Notes: generated by a model not told the origin, from the sequence alone. 64,000 bases of DNA from Escherichia ruysiae (GCF_031323975.1 NZ_JAVIWS010000001.1:2046001-2110000), one strand, 5' to 3'; numbered from the stretch's first letter, positions 1-9,146 are shown. A program made the numbers and translations.

Positions 1-314
<314 letters not shown>

Positions 315-323
315 TTCGACGTT

Positions 324-348
324 AACCCTGCCCATCAAGGGCGGGGTT
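324..348 (+). terminator. Stem-loop after argG
   Basis: AACCCTGCCC (324-333) pairs with GGGCGGGGTT (339-348) around a five-base loop, starting 10 bases after the argG stop. The downstream T tract is poor, so termination strength is uncertain. Confidence 0.6.
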
Positions 349-717
349 ATCTGGATTTCCTCTGTAAAATCTTTTCTGACAGTCAAATAAGCAAAGATGT
401 CATGATTTGCATTAACAATGTGTGCCAGTGAGCAGCGAAGTAGATGTCAACATTGCGGAGTTCATAGCCTTTGAAAAACTCTTTTCCTCACCGCTTATAA
501 AAACATCACATCTCATTTTACTGGCAACGCCGTCAGAGAGTGCTTTGACACGATGTCATTCATCTTATCCACCCGAACCAGTCAATGGAAAATGATATGC
601 CTGCTGCCCTTCGGGTCATAGGGAAGGATAAATAACTCGTCATCAAATATCTGCTCATGGGGATGAGCAGAGAAACATGCAGTAACACTGGAGTTTATCT
701 AGTGGATAAGCCGATGC

Positions 718-849
718 AGAACGCTGAATGAAGTACGGGAAATCACGGAGAAATGGTTATCAGAATATAACTGTGAACGCCCACATGAATCACTGAACAA
801 TATGACACCAGAGGAATATCGACAGCACCATTATTTGGTGGGGAACTAA
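718..849 (+). pseudogene. IS3-family transposase (OrfB) C-terminal remnant
   Basis: One frame reads RTLNEVREITEKWLSEYN, then the ERPHESLNN motif and a C-terminus MTPEEYRQHHYLVGN before TAA at 847-849. This is the end of an IS3-family OrfB integrase-type transposase, where the final DDE glutamate region is followed by an RPH(E/S)SL segment. No start codon or upstream DD residues can be found, so it is a fragment about 43 residues long. It marks an old insertion or deletion between argG and the restriction genes. Confidence 0.7.
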
Positions 850-1351
850 AACGGATCTACTTACAACCCCAAACCATCCAGAACTAAGCGCAGAGATGGG
901 ATCTGGCACACCATCGCTATCATGATAAACCACTTCAGACAATCCTCAGCGCAGTCATGCTCTCGGAACAAAAAGCAGTAAGGTTAGCTATAACGTCTTC
1001 ACACCGGGAGAGCAGACGAAGGTCTATGTCTTTCTTGATGATAAGATGAAGGTGGTAACGACTATTGGTGTATCGCGATATATAGAATTAATTATTTATC
1101 TTAAAATTTAGGTGTTAAAATCCTCTATCACTGTAACATATTGCTCGAATCCTCAGCACAAGCCATTCAAATCCCGCCACAACAAACATACGCCCTTTAA
1201 GTGCTTATTGATCGTTTTCATCTATGTCTGTAATCGTTATGATTAGAAAACTTGCTCCAGTGTCGTTTTTGAGAGCTGTCGTGTAATTAGCCGCAACCGC
1301 AATAGTCCCCAAAGGTTATTACGCGAAAAACTTATTGAATTATAAAGAATG
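850..1351. other. Gene-free, AT-rich stretch before the restriction genes
   Basis: I see no convincing coding frame here. The stretch 349-717 is likewise uninterpretable apart from the argG stem-loop. The sequence becomes very AT-rich from about 1080 onward, which is where a promoter for the Eco47II endonuclease must lie, but no clear -35/-10 pair stands out. Confidence 0.4.
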
Positions 1352-1365
1352 ATGGAGAGACAACT

Positions 1366-2085
1366 ATGTCATTACTTGAATATATCAGTGATGAAGATCT
1401 TTTTAACGAAGTTGAAACCTTATTAACGAAAGCTAAAAAGAAAAAAGACGCCGCTGAGAAGACTTTTACCAGCAATGTGATTGACCCTTTTGGTGCACTT
1501 TTTGAAGCTCCGGGGTTCTCATCCCATGAAGAGTGGCGAAACTCCGAACTTGCACGACAACAGCAGAAAACCATTCAAAATCATGTTGGTACGTTTCACC
1601 AAAAAATTCTCGGCCATGTTGAAGGATGGAGGGATATGGGGATTGGTGGCATCGTTGATCTTCTCAACGAAGAAAGAAGAATCATCGCTGAGGTGAAAAA
1701 TAAATACTCAACGGTTACTGGCGGGGATTTAGCAGATAAATATAAAGGCTTAGATGAGTTGGTATCACCGAAACATAGCCGATTTAAGGATTACTGTGCG
1801 TACTTTGTTAATATAATCCCTCGTAAACCTATCAGATATAACAGCCCCTTTACCCCTTCCAATAAAGGTAGTGGTACTCTGTGTCCTTCGAACCCTAACA
1901 TTCGAATCATTGATGGTGCGAGTTTCTATGAGCTTGTCACTGGCAGACCAGATGCTCTGCAAGAACTCCATAGTGCTCTCCCTCACGCAATTGAGTATAT
2001 TTTGAGCGAACGTCTTGGGCAGCAAGGTTTTTCCATCCCTGATAAAGATAGTTTTATTAAGTATTTTGGGCTCGCTTACGGCTGA
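1366..2085 (+). CDS. eco47IIR: Type II restriction endonuclease, Eco47II family (GGNCC)
   Basis: This 239-residue cytoplasmic nuclease resembles R.Eco47II, an isoschizomer of Sau96I that cuts GGNCC. A PD-(D/E)xK-like core is visible as D98 and then E109-V-K111 within IVDLLNEERRIIAEVKNK. The N-terminal GFSSHEEWRNSELARQQQK and the segment HVEGWRD are typical of the RE_Eco47II family. The start is set by GGAGA at 1354-1358, eight bases before the ATG. The gene lies 59 bases before the matching methyltransferase on the same strand, and both are AT-rich compared with the E. coli core, suggesting transfer. Family assignment is strong; cleavage specificity is inferred from the family and not tested. 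Confidence 0.85.
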   Translation: MSLLEYISDEDLFNEVETLLTKAKKKKDAAEKTFTSNVIDPFGALFEAPGFSSHEEWRNSELARQQQKTIQNHVGTFHQKILGHVEGWRDMGIGGIVDLLNEERRIIAEVKNKYSTVTGGDLADKYKGLDELVSPKHSRFKDYCAYFVNIIPRKPIRYNSPFTPSNKGSGTLCPSNPNIRIIDGASFYELVTGRPDALQELHSALPHAIEYILSERLGQQGFSIPDKDSFIKYFGLAYG

Positions 2086-2101
2086 TAACCATGATCAATG
2101 T

Positions 2102-2130
2102 TTGACAAAGCACATGTAAACCCATACAGT
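2102..2130 (+). promoter_or_regulatory. Sigma-70 promoter for the methyltransferase gene
   Basis: A perfect -35 TTGACA (2102-2107) and a -10 TACAGT (2125-2130) are separated by 17 bases. Initiation is predicted near 2137, so the methylase has its own promoter inside the R-M gap and would be expressed independently of the endonuclease. Confidence 0.7.
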
Positions 2131-2161
2131 AGTAACCATGACTAATGTTGGCATGGTTACT
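2131..2161. promoter_or_regulatory. Inverted-repeat operator over the methyltransferase start
   Basis: AGTAACCATG (2131-2140) is repeated in inverted form as CATGGTTACT (2152-2161), a perfect 10-base palindrome with an 11-base spacer. It covers the predicted transcription start and the first ATG (2145). A related half-site AACCATG lies at about 2087. The position fits autorepression by the HTH domain at the N-terminus of the methyltransferase. Confidence 0.65.
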
Positions 2162-3398
2162 AAATATGTTAAAGGAAGAGTTTTCACTTTCAGAAGTTGC
2201 AGACATTTTGGGCGTTTCAAAAGAAACTTTAAGGCGTTGGGATACTGCTGGAAAATTAGTTTCTCAAAGAAATGACGAAAACAACTATCGATTTTATAAA
2301 AAAGAGCAACTTAAAAATTTTGAACAAGCTCAGTTTTTATTTAAAAGCCAGTGGCCTGATGAGACTAAAATAAGCAATAATGTTTATACTGTATTAGAGT
2401 TATTTGCTGGCGCAGGGGGGATGGCTTTAGGTTTAGAAAAAGCCGGTTTAAAATCTGTTTTACTAAATGAAATTGACTCCCATGCTTGTAAGACGTTACG
2501 AAAAAATAGGCCTGAATGGAATGTGGTTGAAGGTGATGTGAGCCAAGTAGACTTCACCCCTTATAGGAATACCGTTGATGTGCTGGCTGGTGGCTTTCCT
2601 TGCCAGGCATTCTCTTATGCAGGCAAAAAACTTGGTTTTGAAGATACACGGGGCACCCTTTTCTTTGAATTCGCCCGAGCCGCTAAAGAAATCAATCCGA
2701 AAGTTCTTTTAGCAGAGAATGTTCGAGGGTTGCTAAATCATGATGATGGACGAACTTTAGAAACAATAAAAAATATTATCACAGACTTGGGCTACACTTT
2801 ATTTGAGCCAAGAGTGCTTAAGGCTATTTTCTACAAAGTACCGCAAAAACGCGAGCGTTTGATCATTGTAGCTGTAAGAAATGATCTTGCTGATGGCATC
2901 GATTATGAGTGGCCTTCTTCTTACAATAAAATATTAACCCTTAAAGATGCATTAAAAAAGGGAGAGCTGTACGATAGCGACGTGCCAGAATCTGAAGGAC
3001 AAAAATATCCCAAAAGAAAAGCAGAGATCCTAAGTATGGTTCCTCCCGGTGGCTACTGGAGAGATCTTCCTGAAGATATTCAAAAAGAATACATGCTCAA
3101 GAGTTTTTACTTAGGTGGGGGCAAAACTGGTATGGCTCGTCGCTTGTCATGGGATGAACCAAGCCTAACATTAACATGCGCCCCAGCACAGAAACAAACA
3201 GAGCGTTGCCACCCAGAAGAAACAAGACCATTAACTGTGCGTGAGTATGCAAGAATACAGACCTTCCCCGATGAATGGGTATTTGAAGGCCCAATGTCAG
3301 CGAAATATAAGCAAATAGGAAACGCTGTTCCTGTTAATCTGTCATTTGCTGTTGGCAAATCTGTGGTACATCTTTTAGATAAGATAAATAAAAGATAG
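2145..3398 (+). CDS. eco47IIM: DNA (cytosine-5) methyltransferase with N-terminal HTH, Eco47II family
   Basis: This 417-residue C5-cytosine methyltransferase would protect GGNCC sites from the adjacent endonuclease. The conserved motifs are clear: FAGAGG (87-92, SAM binding), PCQ with catalytic C153 (152-154), ENV (191-193), a QKRER motif and a C-terminal IGNAVPV. Residues 12-58 (SLSEVADILGVSKETLRRWD...) form a MerR-type helix-turn-helix, so the enzyme probably also represses its own promoter through the palindrome at 2131-2161. The start is uncertain. ATG 2145 gives the length I recall for M.Eco47II (417), but it lies only about 8 bases from the predicted transcript start; ATG 2166 would give 410 residues. 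Neither has a good Shine-Dalgarno sequence. The IS256-type element begins at the last base of the stop codon. Confidence 0.88.
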   Translation: MLAWLLNMLKEEFSLSEVADILGVSKETLRRWDTAGKLVSQRNDENNYRFYKKEQLKNFEQAQFLFKSQWPDETKISNNVYTVLELFAGAGGMALGLEKAGLKSVLLNEIDSHACKTLRKNRPEWNVVEGDVSQVDFTPYRNTVDVLAGGFPCQAFSYAGKKLGFEDTRGTLFFEFARAAKEINPKVLLAENVRGLLNHDDGRTLETIKNIITDLGYTLFEPRVLKAIFYKVPQKRERLIIVAVRNDLADGIDYEWPSSYNKILTLKDALKKGELYDSDVPESEGQKYPKRKAEILSMVPPGGYWRDLPEDIQKEYMLKSFYLGGGKTGMARRLSWDEPSLTLTCAPAQKQTERCHPEETRPLTVREYARIQTFPDEWVFEGPMSAKYKQIGNAVPVNLSFAVGKSVVHLLDKINKR

Positions 3399-4710
3399 AC
3401 CCTGTAAATAATTCTGTGTAATTGCTGCCATATTAAAGGTGATCGCTCAGGCGGTCACCGAACTCGATAATAAAGCGACTCATCGCCAGCCGCCAGCTCT
3501 GGATTGGCATATTCCATTTTTTTGATGCATCCTTGATCGCCAGAGAAATGACCTTCCGCAGCGAGTCGTCAGTCGGGAACACTTTACGCTTCTTAATGGC
3601 CGCACGGATCACGCTGTTCAGCGATTCGATAGCGTTCGTGGTGTAGATGGCCTTGCGGATATCGGGCGAATAGCCGAAGAACGTGTTGAGATTTTCCCAG
3701 TGCGCACGCCAGCTTTTGCTGATTTGCGGGTATTTATCGTCCCAGACATCCGAGAACTGCTCCAGTGCCACTAGCGCCGCCTCTTCTGTTGGCGCCTGAT
3801 ACACCGTTTTTAACCCGCCGGTGACGGCTTTGTAGTCCTTCCACGATACGTATTTCAGGCTGTTGCGCACCATATGAATGATGCACAACTGGATGTGCGT
3901 CTGCGGATACACGCTGTTTATCGCATCCGGGAAGCCTTTCAGACCGTCCACGCAGGCAATAAGGATATCCTGAAGCCCCCGATTCTTAAGCTCTGTCAGC
4001 ATACCCAGCCAGAACTTCGCCCCTTCGTTCTCGGCCAGCCACATGCCCAGCAACTCTTTCTGGCCTCCAGTATTAATACCGAGTGCAAGGAACACCGCTT
4101 TGTTAATTACGGTGCCACCTTGACGAACTTTCACCACGATACAGTCAAGGTAAACAATGGGATACAGTGCATCCAGAGGTCGATTTTGCCATTCTGCAAC
4201 CTGCTCTTTGACCGCATCAGTGACTTTACATATCAGCGTGGGTGACACATCTGCGTCGTACATCTCTTTGAAGGTGGCGACAATTTCGCGGGTAGTCATA
4301 TCTTTGGCGTAGAGGGATAAAATCTGGCTGTCCATCTGCGTAATGCGCGTCTGGTGCTTCTTAATCAACTGCGGTTCGAAGGTGTTTTCACGGTCACGCG
4401 ACGTGTTCAGTTCGATCTCGCCGTCATCGCATAACACCGTTTTGACGAGTAGCCATTGCGGGTGTTTGAGCCTGTTTTGGGCACATTTTTCTCATACCCG
4501 AGGTGGTCAGTCAGCTCCGCATTGAGCGCCGTTTCGACGGTACGCTTCGTCAACATGCGGGAAAAAGCATTGAGATCTGCTTCGGTTTTAAGGCCTTTAG
4601 CCAGTTCAGCCACAAGGGCTTTGAGTTTCTTTTCGTCCATAATTGCCTGTCTCCGTTACTGGAGTGAACATATCAAAATCAGGCAATTACACAATTTTAA
4701 TCACAGTCTC
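3398..4710 (-). mobile_element. IS256-family insertion sequence (IS1414-like)
   Basis: The element runs from GACCCTGTAAATAATTCTGT (left, from 3398) to the complement of GAGACTGTGATTAAAATTGT (right, ending 4710). Both ends continue into GTGTAATTGC, giving imperfect terminal inverted repeats of about 28 bases. It encloses one transposase gene in two frames. The left end coincides with the stop codon of the methyltransferase. Flanking 8-base sequences do not match, so no target duplication is visible; that may reflect a later rearrangement or misplaced ends. Confidence 0.8.
3433..4640 (-). pseudogene. IS256-family transposase, frameshifted
   Basis: The N-terminal part reads MDEKKLKALVAELAKGLKTE through RNGYSSK and then leaves frame. 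The remaining 334 residues (from LCDDGEIELNT to DRLSDHL) continue in another frame. The break is at about 4440-4444, where the coding strand has four A's in TCAAAACGG; a fifth A would restore NGYSSKTVLCDD, the normal family sequence. DDE-type elements are present: D in VYLDCIVVK, D in ACVDGLKGF, and E in TNAIESLN near the C-terminus. The transposase is a mutator-type nuclease for this IS. A one-base deletion makes it probably inactive unless slippage rescues it. Confidence 0.85.
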
Positions 4711-4714
4711 TACA

Positions 4715-4740
4715 GGGTAGGTTTCATGGCCTACCCTTTT
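4715..4740 (+). terminator. Rho-independent terminator displaced from the methylase gene
   Basis: GGGTAGG (4715-4721) pairs with CCTACCC (4730-4736), followed by TTTT. It lies immediately outside the right end of the insertion sequence and would originally have followed the methyltransferase stop codon directly. Confidence 0.7.
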
Positions 4741-4817
4741 ATTCTTACTCTATGTTGGATGCGTTAGATTTATTCCAGAATAATTATTATGATAAAAATG
4801 AAGTGTTTTCCTCCTCT

Positions 4818-5510
4818 TTATATTATTTTTACCAAATAATTTTTAACAAAAGCTCTGAAGTCTTCTTCATTTAAATTCTTAGATGATACTTCATCTGGAA
4901 AATTTTCCCAATTAGTAGCATCACGCTGTGAGTAAGTTCTAAACCATTTTTTTATTGTTGTATTATCTCTAATCTTACTACTCGATGAGTTTTCGGTATT
5001 ATCTCTATTTTTAACTTGGAGCAGGTTCCATTCATTGTTTTTTTCATCATAGTGAATAAAATCAACTGCTTTAACACTTGTGCCTGAACACCATATCCAT
5101 CCAGAAGGTTCTAGTTTTTCAGCAAGATACCTTTCAAGCAAATCACCTACAATATTCTCAGCAGCCATCGACAATCTATGTTCTTCTTTTATTCTCTCAA
5201 GATTTTCAGGCTGTATATTAAAACTTATATTAAGAACTATGCTAACCACCTCATCAGGAACCGTTGTAGGTGGCGTGGGTTTTCTTGGCAATCGACTCTC
5301 ATGAAAACTACGAGCTAAATATTCAATATGTTCCTCTTGACCAACTTTATTCTGCATTTTTTTTGAACGAGGTTTAGAGCAAGCTTCAGGAAACTGAGAC
5401 AGGAATTTTATTAAAAATTTAAATTTTGAAGAAAGTTCAGGGTTAATAGCATCCATTTTTTGCTTTGCAAGTTCCTCAGCATTCTTAACAAAAGACGTCT
5501 CTTTTGACAT
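4818..5510 (-). CDS. eco47IR: Type II restriction endonuclease, SinI/Eco47I family (GGWCC)
   Basis: This 230-residue protein matches the SinI-type endonucleases, which cut GGWCC, in length and in the core AAENIVGDLLERYLAEKL, WIWCSGTSVKAVDFI and WNLLQVKNRDNTENSSSS. The D in VDFI and Q-V-K in LLQVK fit a PD-(D/E)xK active site. No partner GGWCC methyltransferase is present nearby. The GGNCC methylase at 2145-3398 would cover every GGWCC site, which is how the original Eco47 locus is described (two nucleases, one methylase), as I recall. It converges on the methylase gene, with an insertion sequence now between them. It is AT-rich and probably acquired. The family call is firm; the exact specificity is inferred. 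Confidence 0.85.
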   Translation of the reverse strand: MSKETSFVKNAEELAKQKMDAINPELSSKFKFLIKFLSQFPEACSKPRSKKMQNKVGQEEHIEYLARSFHESRLPRKPTPPTTVPDEVVSIVLNISFNIQPENLERIKEEHRLSMAAENIVGDLLERYLAEKLEPSGWIWCSGTSVKAVDFIHYDEKNNEWNLLQVKNRDNTENSSSSKIRDNTTIKKWFRTYSQRDATNWENFPDEVSSKNLNEEDFRAFVKNYLVKII

Positions 5511-5599
5511 TGTATTCTCCCGACATCCATTAAGTGTTTGGATGTAGTATAATTTTCTGACTTTGAAAGTTACAGCAAAAGTTTTACTCTCTCACAACT

Positions 5600-5877
5600 T
5601 ATGTCGTGGTTTACTGAATTTGGCCACCTGAACAGAAGTGATAAGCCCACCTCATAACAACACAGGTGCACCAATGAAAAGAAGAAGTTTTAGTCCAGAA
5701 TCCAAACGCGAATCCACTCAACTGGTTGTTGACCAGAACTACACAGTGGCAGATACCTTCAAAGCTATGGATGTCGGCCTTTCCACGATTACAAGGTGGG
5801 TCAAACAACTGCGTAATGAGTGTCAGGGCAAAACACCCAAAGCCTCCCCCGATAACTCCGGAACATTATCAGGATAA
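5600..5877 (+). pseudogene. IS3-family OrfA, truncated and frameshifted
   Basis: From ATG 5674 the frame reads [20 protein letters not shown], then [20 protein letters not shown] and TPKASP, the N-terminal HTH half of an IS3-family OrfA close to the IS911-type InsN proteins of E. coli. After ASP the reading frame is shifted by an extra C in a C-run (about 5849-5854), and the normal ITPEQIEI continuation is lost. The sequence then diverges from about 5866. The segment 5605-5673 (TTTGGCCACCTGAACAG and on) looks like the left end of the same element. It is non-functional. Confidence 0.75.
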
Positions 5878-6243
5878 CTGTGTACCTTTGCAGGGGCATG
5901 GCTGAAATGCTGGCAGAGCCTGCATATCGTTTACAGATACACACCACCATAGACTTGTTTACGCCGCCATTCAGATCTCAAAATCAGATACAGGAAGACA
6001 GCACATCGGGCTTGAATGCTTAGTTAGTCTGCTTTGGAAGGATTTATAGACGTGGTATCGTCATCAGCTTCGAGTTTTTAATACCTGTTCGAGCAGTACA
6101 ACTAGAGGCCGTTACAGTTAAGATCTCCCATTACCATCATCAACCATAGCGGCAGTCCAAGGTAATAGATTACGGGAAAAGATTAGTAGCAATAGACAGG
6201 GTTTTCACCACAACTCGTTGAAAAACATGTTATTGCATACGGT
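5878..6243. other. Unassigned sequence between IS remnant and satellite
   Basis: No open frame, RNA gene or recognisable repeat is visible across about 365 bases. It looks like eroded mobile DNA left of the satellite attachment site. Confidence 0.4.
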
Positions 6244-6263
6244 ATGGTGCGAAGGCCGGACTC
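6244..6263. repeat. Left attachment repeat of the satellite
   Basis: ATGGTGCGAAGGCCGGACTC copies the leuX 3' end but lacks one C (ATGGTGCCGAAGG in the tRNA gene). It is the distal att half-site left by integration. Confidence 0.85.
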
Positions 6264-6479
6264 AAACATCAAAATAAGTTAATGATAAAAAACAAATAAT
6301 AAAACACAACAATGAAATATGCCCCCTTTTGTGCCCCCACTGTTTTTCTGACCAATCTATTTTCAGCCCATCAATAAATCGGAAAGTTAAATCATTTTTA
6401 ATCAGTAAGTTTGGATCCGTAGCTCGGATCCAAACCAGTGCATCTTTTATCCACATAAAAAATTTTTTTTCGAAAGAAC

Positions 6480-6776
6480 TGTTCACACTGTTCACCTTTC
6501 TGTTTTCTCCTTTTATTTCATAGTGATAGGTGGTGAATAATGGGTGAAGGGTGAACATTCGATTCTTCACCTCCGGCATTCTGCCGGTGTGACTCATACC
6601 GGCGATTAGTCCCCTGCACTGAAAATCACGCAGGGAGAAAAAAGTTTTTTTTTGATTTGATTGTTCACACTGTTCACCTTTCGTTTTTCTCTTTTAATTT
6701 CAGTGTGATAACGGGTGAATATACGGTGAAGGGTGAACAGTGGATTGTTCACCTTCGGGGGATGTCGGGATAAAAA
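6480..6776. repeat. P4 crr (cis replication region): two direct repeats
   Basis: Two related copies of about 115-120 bases start at about 6480 and 6662. Each opens with GTTCACACTGTTCACCTTTC and contains GGTGAA and GTTCACC iterons. Start-to-start spacing is about 180 bases, matching the described P4 crr of two 120-base repeats separated by 60. Crr is needed together with ori for alpha-dependent replication. The AT-rich gap between the copies holds no gene. Confidence 0.8.
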
Positions 6777-6812
6777 AAGACCGGCAGATGCCGGTCAGAT
6801 GAGTCATGAGGG

Positions 6813-9146
6813 TCAGGTTGTTGCAGGGTCGTCACATTTTGGCAGCCAGTCGCCGTAGCTTTCCTCTTTCAGCGTCAGGTTGGTCTGTATCCCCTGTTTG
6901 GTATGGCGCTTCTCGTAATTCAGTCCGTATTCCTTCAGCATCACCGGCAGCCCCAGCCCGAACATTTTCAGACTGAGTACATTCCGGTAGCCGTTTGCCT
7001 CCATGTAGGCCAGATAGGCGTGATAGAGGTATTTACGGTAATTACGCGGGATGATACTGGCGTTCCCCATATACATGCCGCTGGTCTGCGGCAGGGTTTC
7101 CAGATAGCCGATAAAATCAAACGTCGGGTCGGCATCCCGTTTGATGTTCAGCGCCTCGTCTGAGTTCTGCTGGGACTGAAGCAGTGACCGGGCGAGCATC
7201 GGGTCGCTGAATTTCTGCATCAGGTGACGCACGATGACCGCCAGCTCGCGGGTGATTTTGTCCTTAAGCTGCGGGTCGCGCTCCTGCGGGGCTATCTGTT
7301 CCGGGAAGTGAATAATCACCCGCCGGCGTGACACGCCGCCGCTGCGGTCGGTGAAGCGCATCGGGTTATTGTTCACGGCCAGAATCACCGCCGGGATGTG
7401 CGTGGAGTACGCATCCCGGTATTTCGGGTCAACGGACACCGCATCGCCGCCGGTGATGGCCTTGAGTCCGGCTCCGTCGCCGCTCCATTTTTCCTGGTCC
7501 GGCAGGCGTATCAGTGAGAAGCCAGTTAACGCGGCACGTTCACGCGGGGATTCCAGCGTCTCGATGGTGGCCGACGTGGCGTTATCCTCCCCGGCCAGCA
7601 GGGTGGCTATTTCGGCCATGATACTTTTGCCGCTGCCGCCGGGACCGGTCACCTCCAGAAAGAGCTGCCAGTCGTAGCGGTTTGCCAGCACCATAAACAG
7701 TGCGGCCAGAATCACGTCGCGTTTTTCCGCACGGCCACCGGCGGCACGGTCAAGCCAGCGCCAGAACGCGGGGGCGTGGGTTTCCAGCGTTTCACCGTCC
7801 ACCGGCGGGGTGAAATCCACATCACACAGGGTACGCATCCAGTGTGACGGACTGTGCGGGTGGAACGTGCCGTTCTGCGTGTCGAGCACGCCGTTACGAA
7901 AGCCAATCAGGCGGCGGGAGGGGGCTTCCTGCTGCGGAATAATCAGCTTCAGGGTGTCCACCACGGAGGCCACCTTCCCGGAGGAGAACGGCGCACGCAG
8001 CCGCTGAAACAGCCCGGCCACATCCCGGGCAAAGTCCTGTGGCGGCAGCACCTTCCAGACACCATTTTCATAGCGGGACAGAAGCTGGCCGTTGGCATCG
8101 ACCGCGAGCGCCTCGCCGTAATGCTCATAGATACGCATGGCCTTTTCGCTGGTACTCATGGCGGAAAACTCCGCTTCGCTCATGGTGTCGAACGGGCTTT
8201 CAGCCGGTGGCCGGATGGCATCATAAATGGCCTTACGGGTGGCTTCCCCGCCGTACTGCGTGAAGGCATCATTCCAGTCACCGAAGACCGGCGGCAGGGC
8301 AACAACACCTTCACACGCATCTGCGGCTGCGGCGGCTTTTTTCTGGCCGTCACCGCTGAGGTCACGGTCTGCGGCAAGGACAATCTGACAGGCCGGATGC
8401 TTCTGCCGGGCAAGGCTGGCCAGAGAAAGGAGGTTCACGGAAGAAAGCGCCACCATCACCGTTTCACCGGTCAGGTGATGCACGGTAAGTGCGGTCGCGT
8501 ATCCCTCCGCTATCCACAGACGTTTTCCGGCCTGATTCTGTCCTTCAAGGGTGTGACAGGTGCCCCTGACCTGTCCGCCTTTCAGGGTGCGCTTATGGCC
8601 GTCAGCACTGATTAACTGAAGGTTAACCAGTTCGCCGCTGTCGTCATACAGTGGCACCACAAGGTCACCGGCGCGCCAGCTCACGCCACCGGCTCTGTGT
8701 GTGCCGGTCAGCATCCGGCATTCCCGGCCGGGAAAGCCCTTGCGGGTCAGGTAGGCGTTACCGGTTCCGGGACGGGTTTTCGCCATCAGGGTTTGTGCCA
8801 GTGCGGCGGCGTTCTTCCGGGCAGCGTCTGTTTCAGCACCGGCGGCAGCCGTCACTGCCGGGTCAGCCGGGGGCAGGCTGCCGGTCACGGCAGCCACCTT
8901 TGCGGCCGCATCGGACGGGGAAACACCAAACACCTTTTCAACCAGTTTCAGGCCGTCACCGGCACCACACTGATTGCAGTACCAGGTGCCGCGCCCCTCC
9001 CTGTCATCAAAACGGAAACGGTCACTCCCGCCACAGACCGGACAGGGCTGATGACGGTTCTTCAGCACCTGAATCCCCAGCGCCGGGAGAATACGCGGCC
9101 AGTGGCCGAGCGCATGGCTGACGGTGGCGGTTACGTTCATTTTCAT
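6813..9146 (-). CDS. alpha: P4 alpha replication protein (primase-helicase)
   Basis: The 777-residue protein has the length of P4 gp-alpha, which combines primase, 3'-5' helicase and origin-binding activities for satellite replication. It shows an N-terminal zinc ribbon (C35, C38, C57, C60 in CPVCGG and WYCNQCGAG), the primase motif EGYATA at 214-219, a Toprim-like AADRDLSGDG (258-267), and the Walker A motif GPGGSGKS at 501-508. These positions agree with the catalytic E214 and K507 I recall for P4 alpha. The C-terminal part should bind the GGTGAACA iterons at ori (11476-11582) and crr just downstream. It is the last gene of the leftward operon and starts 14 bases after orf106. No disruption is visible. 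Confidence 0.95.
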   Translation of the reverse strand: MKMNVTATVSHALGHWPRILPALGIQVLKNRHQPCPVCGGSDRFRFDDREGRGTWYCNQCGAGDGLKLVEKVFGVSPSDAAAKVAAVTGSLPPADPAVTAAAGAETDAARKNAAALAQTLMAKTRPGTGNAYLTRKGFPGRECRMLTGTHRAGGVSWRAGDLVVPLYDDSGELVNLQLISADGHKRTLKGGQVRGTCHTLEGQNQAGKRLWIAEGYATALTVHHLTGETVMVALSSVNLLSLASLARQKHPACQIVLAADRDLSGDGQKKAAAAADACEGVVALPPVFGDWNDAFTQYGGEATRKAIYDAIRPPAESPFDTMSEAEFSAMSTSEKAMRIYEHYGEALAVDANGQLLSRYENGVWKVLPPQDFARDVAGLFQRLRAPFSSGKVASVVDTLKLIIPQQEAPSRRLIGFRNGVLDTQNGTFHPHSPSHWMRTLCDVDFTPPVDGETLETHAPAFWRWLDRAAGGRAEKRDVILAALFMVLANRYDWQLFLEVTGPGGSGKSIMAEIATLLAGEDNATSATIETLESPRERAALTGFSLIRLPDQEKWSGDGAGLKAITGGDAVSVDPKYRDAYSTHIPAVILAVNNNPMRFTDRSGGVSRRRVIIHFPEQIAPQERDPQLKDKITRELAVIVRHLMQKFSDPMLARSLLQSQQNSDEALNIKRDADPTFDFIGYLETLPQTSGMYMGNASIIPRNYRKYLYHAYLAYMEANGYRNVLSLKMFGLGLPVMLKEYGLNYEKRHTKQGIQTNLTLKEESYGDWLPKCDDPATT

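Noticed and set aside
1332..1574. An 80-codon minus-strand frame at the start of the Eco47II endonuclease
   Set aside because: It overlaps a confirmed gene on the other strand and has no translation signals.
6262..6597. A 111-codon minus-strand frame at the left end of the satellite
   Set aside because: It runs across the crr repeat and the att region, has no ribosome site and no recognisable family. The P4 map has no gene here.
7854..8615. A 253-codon plus-strand frame inside alpha
   Set aside because: Antisense to the alpha primase-helicase gene with GC-rich codon shadowing; no independent support.
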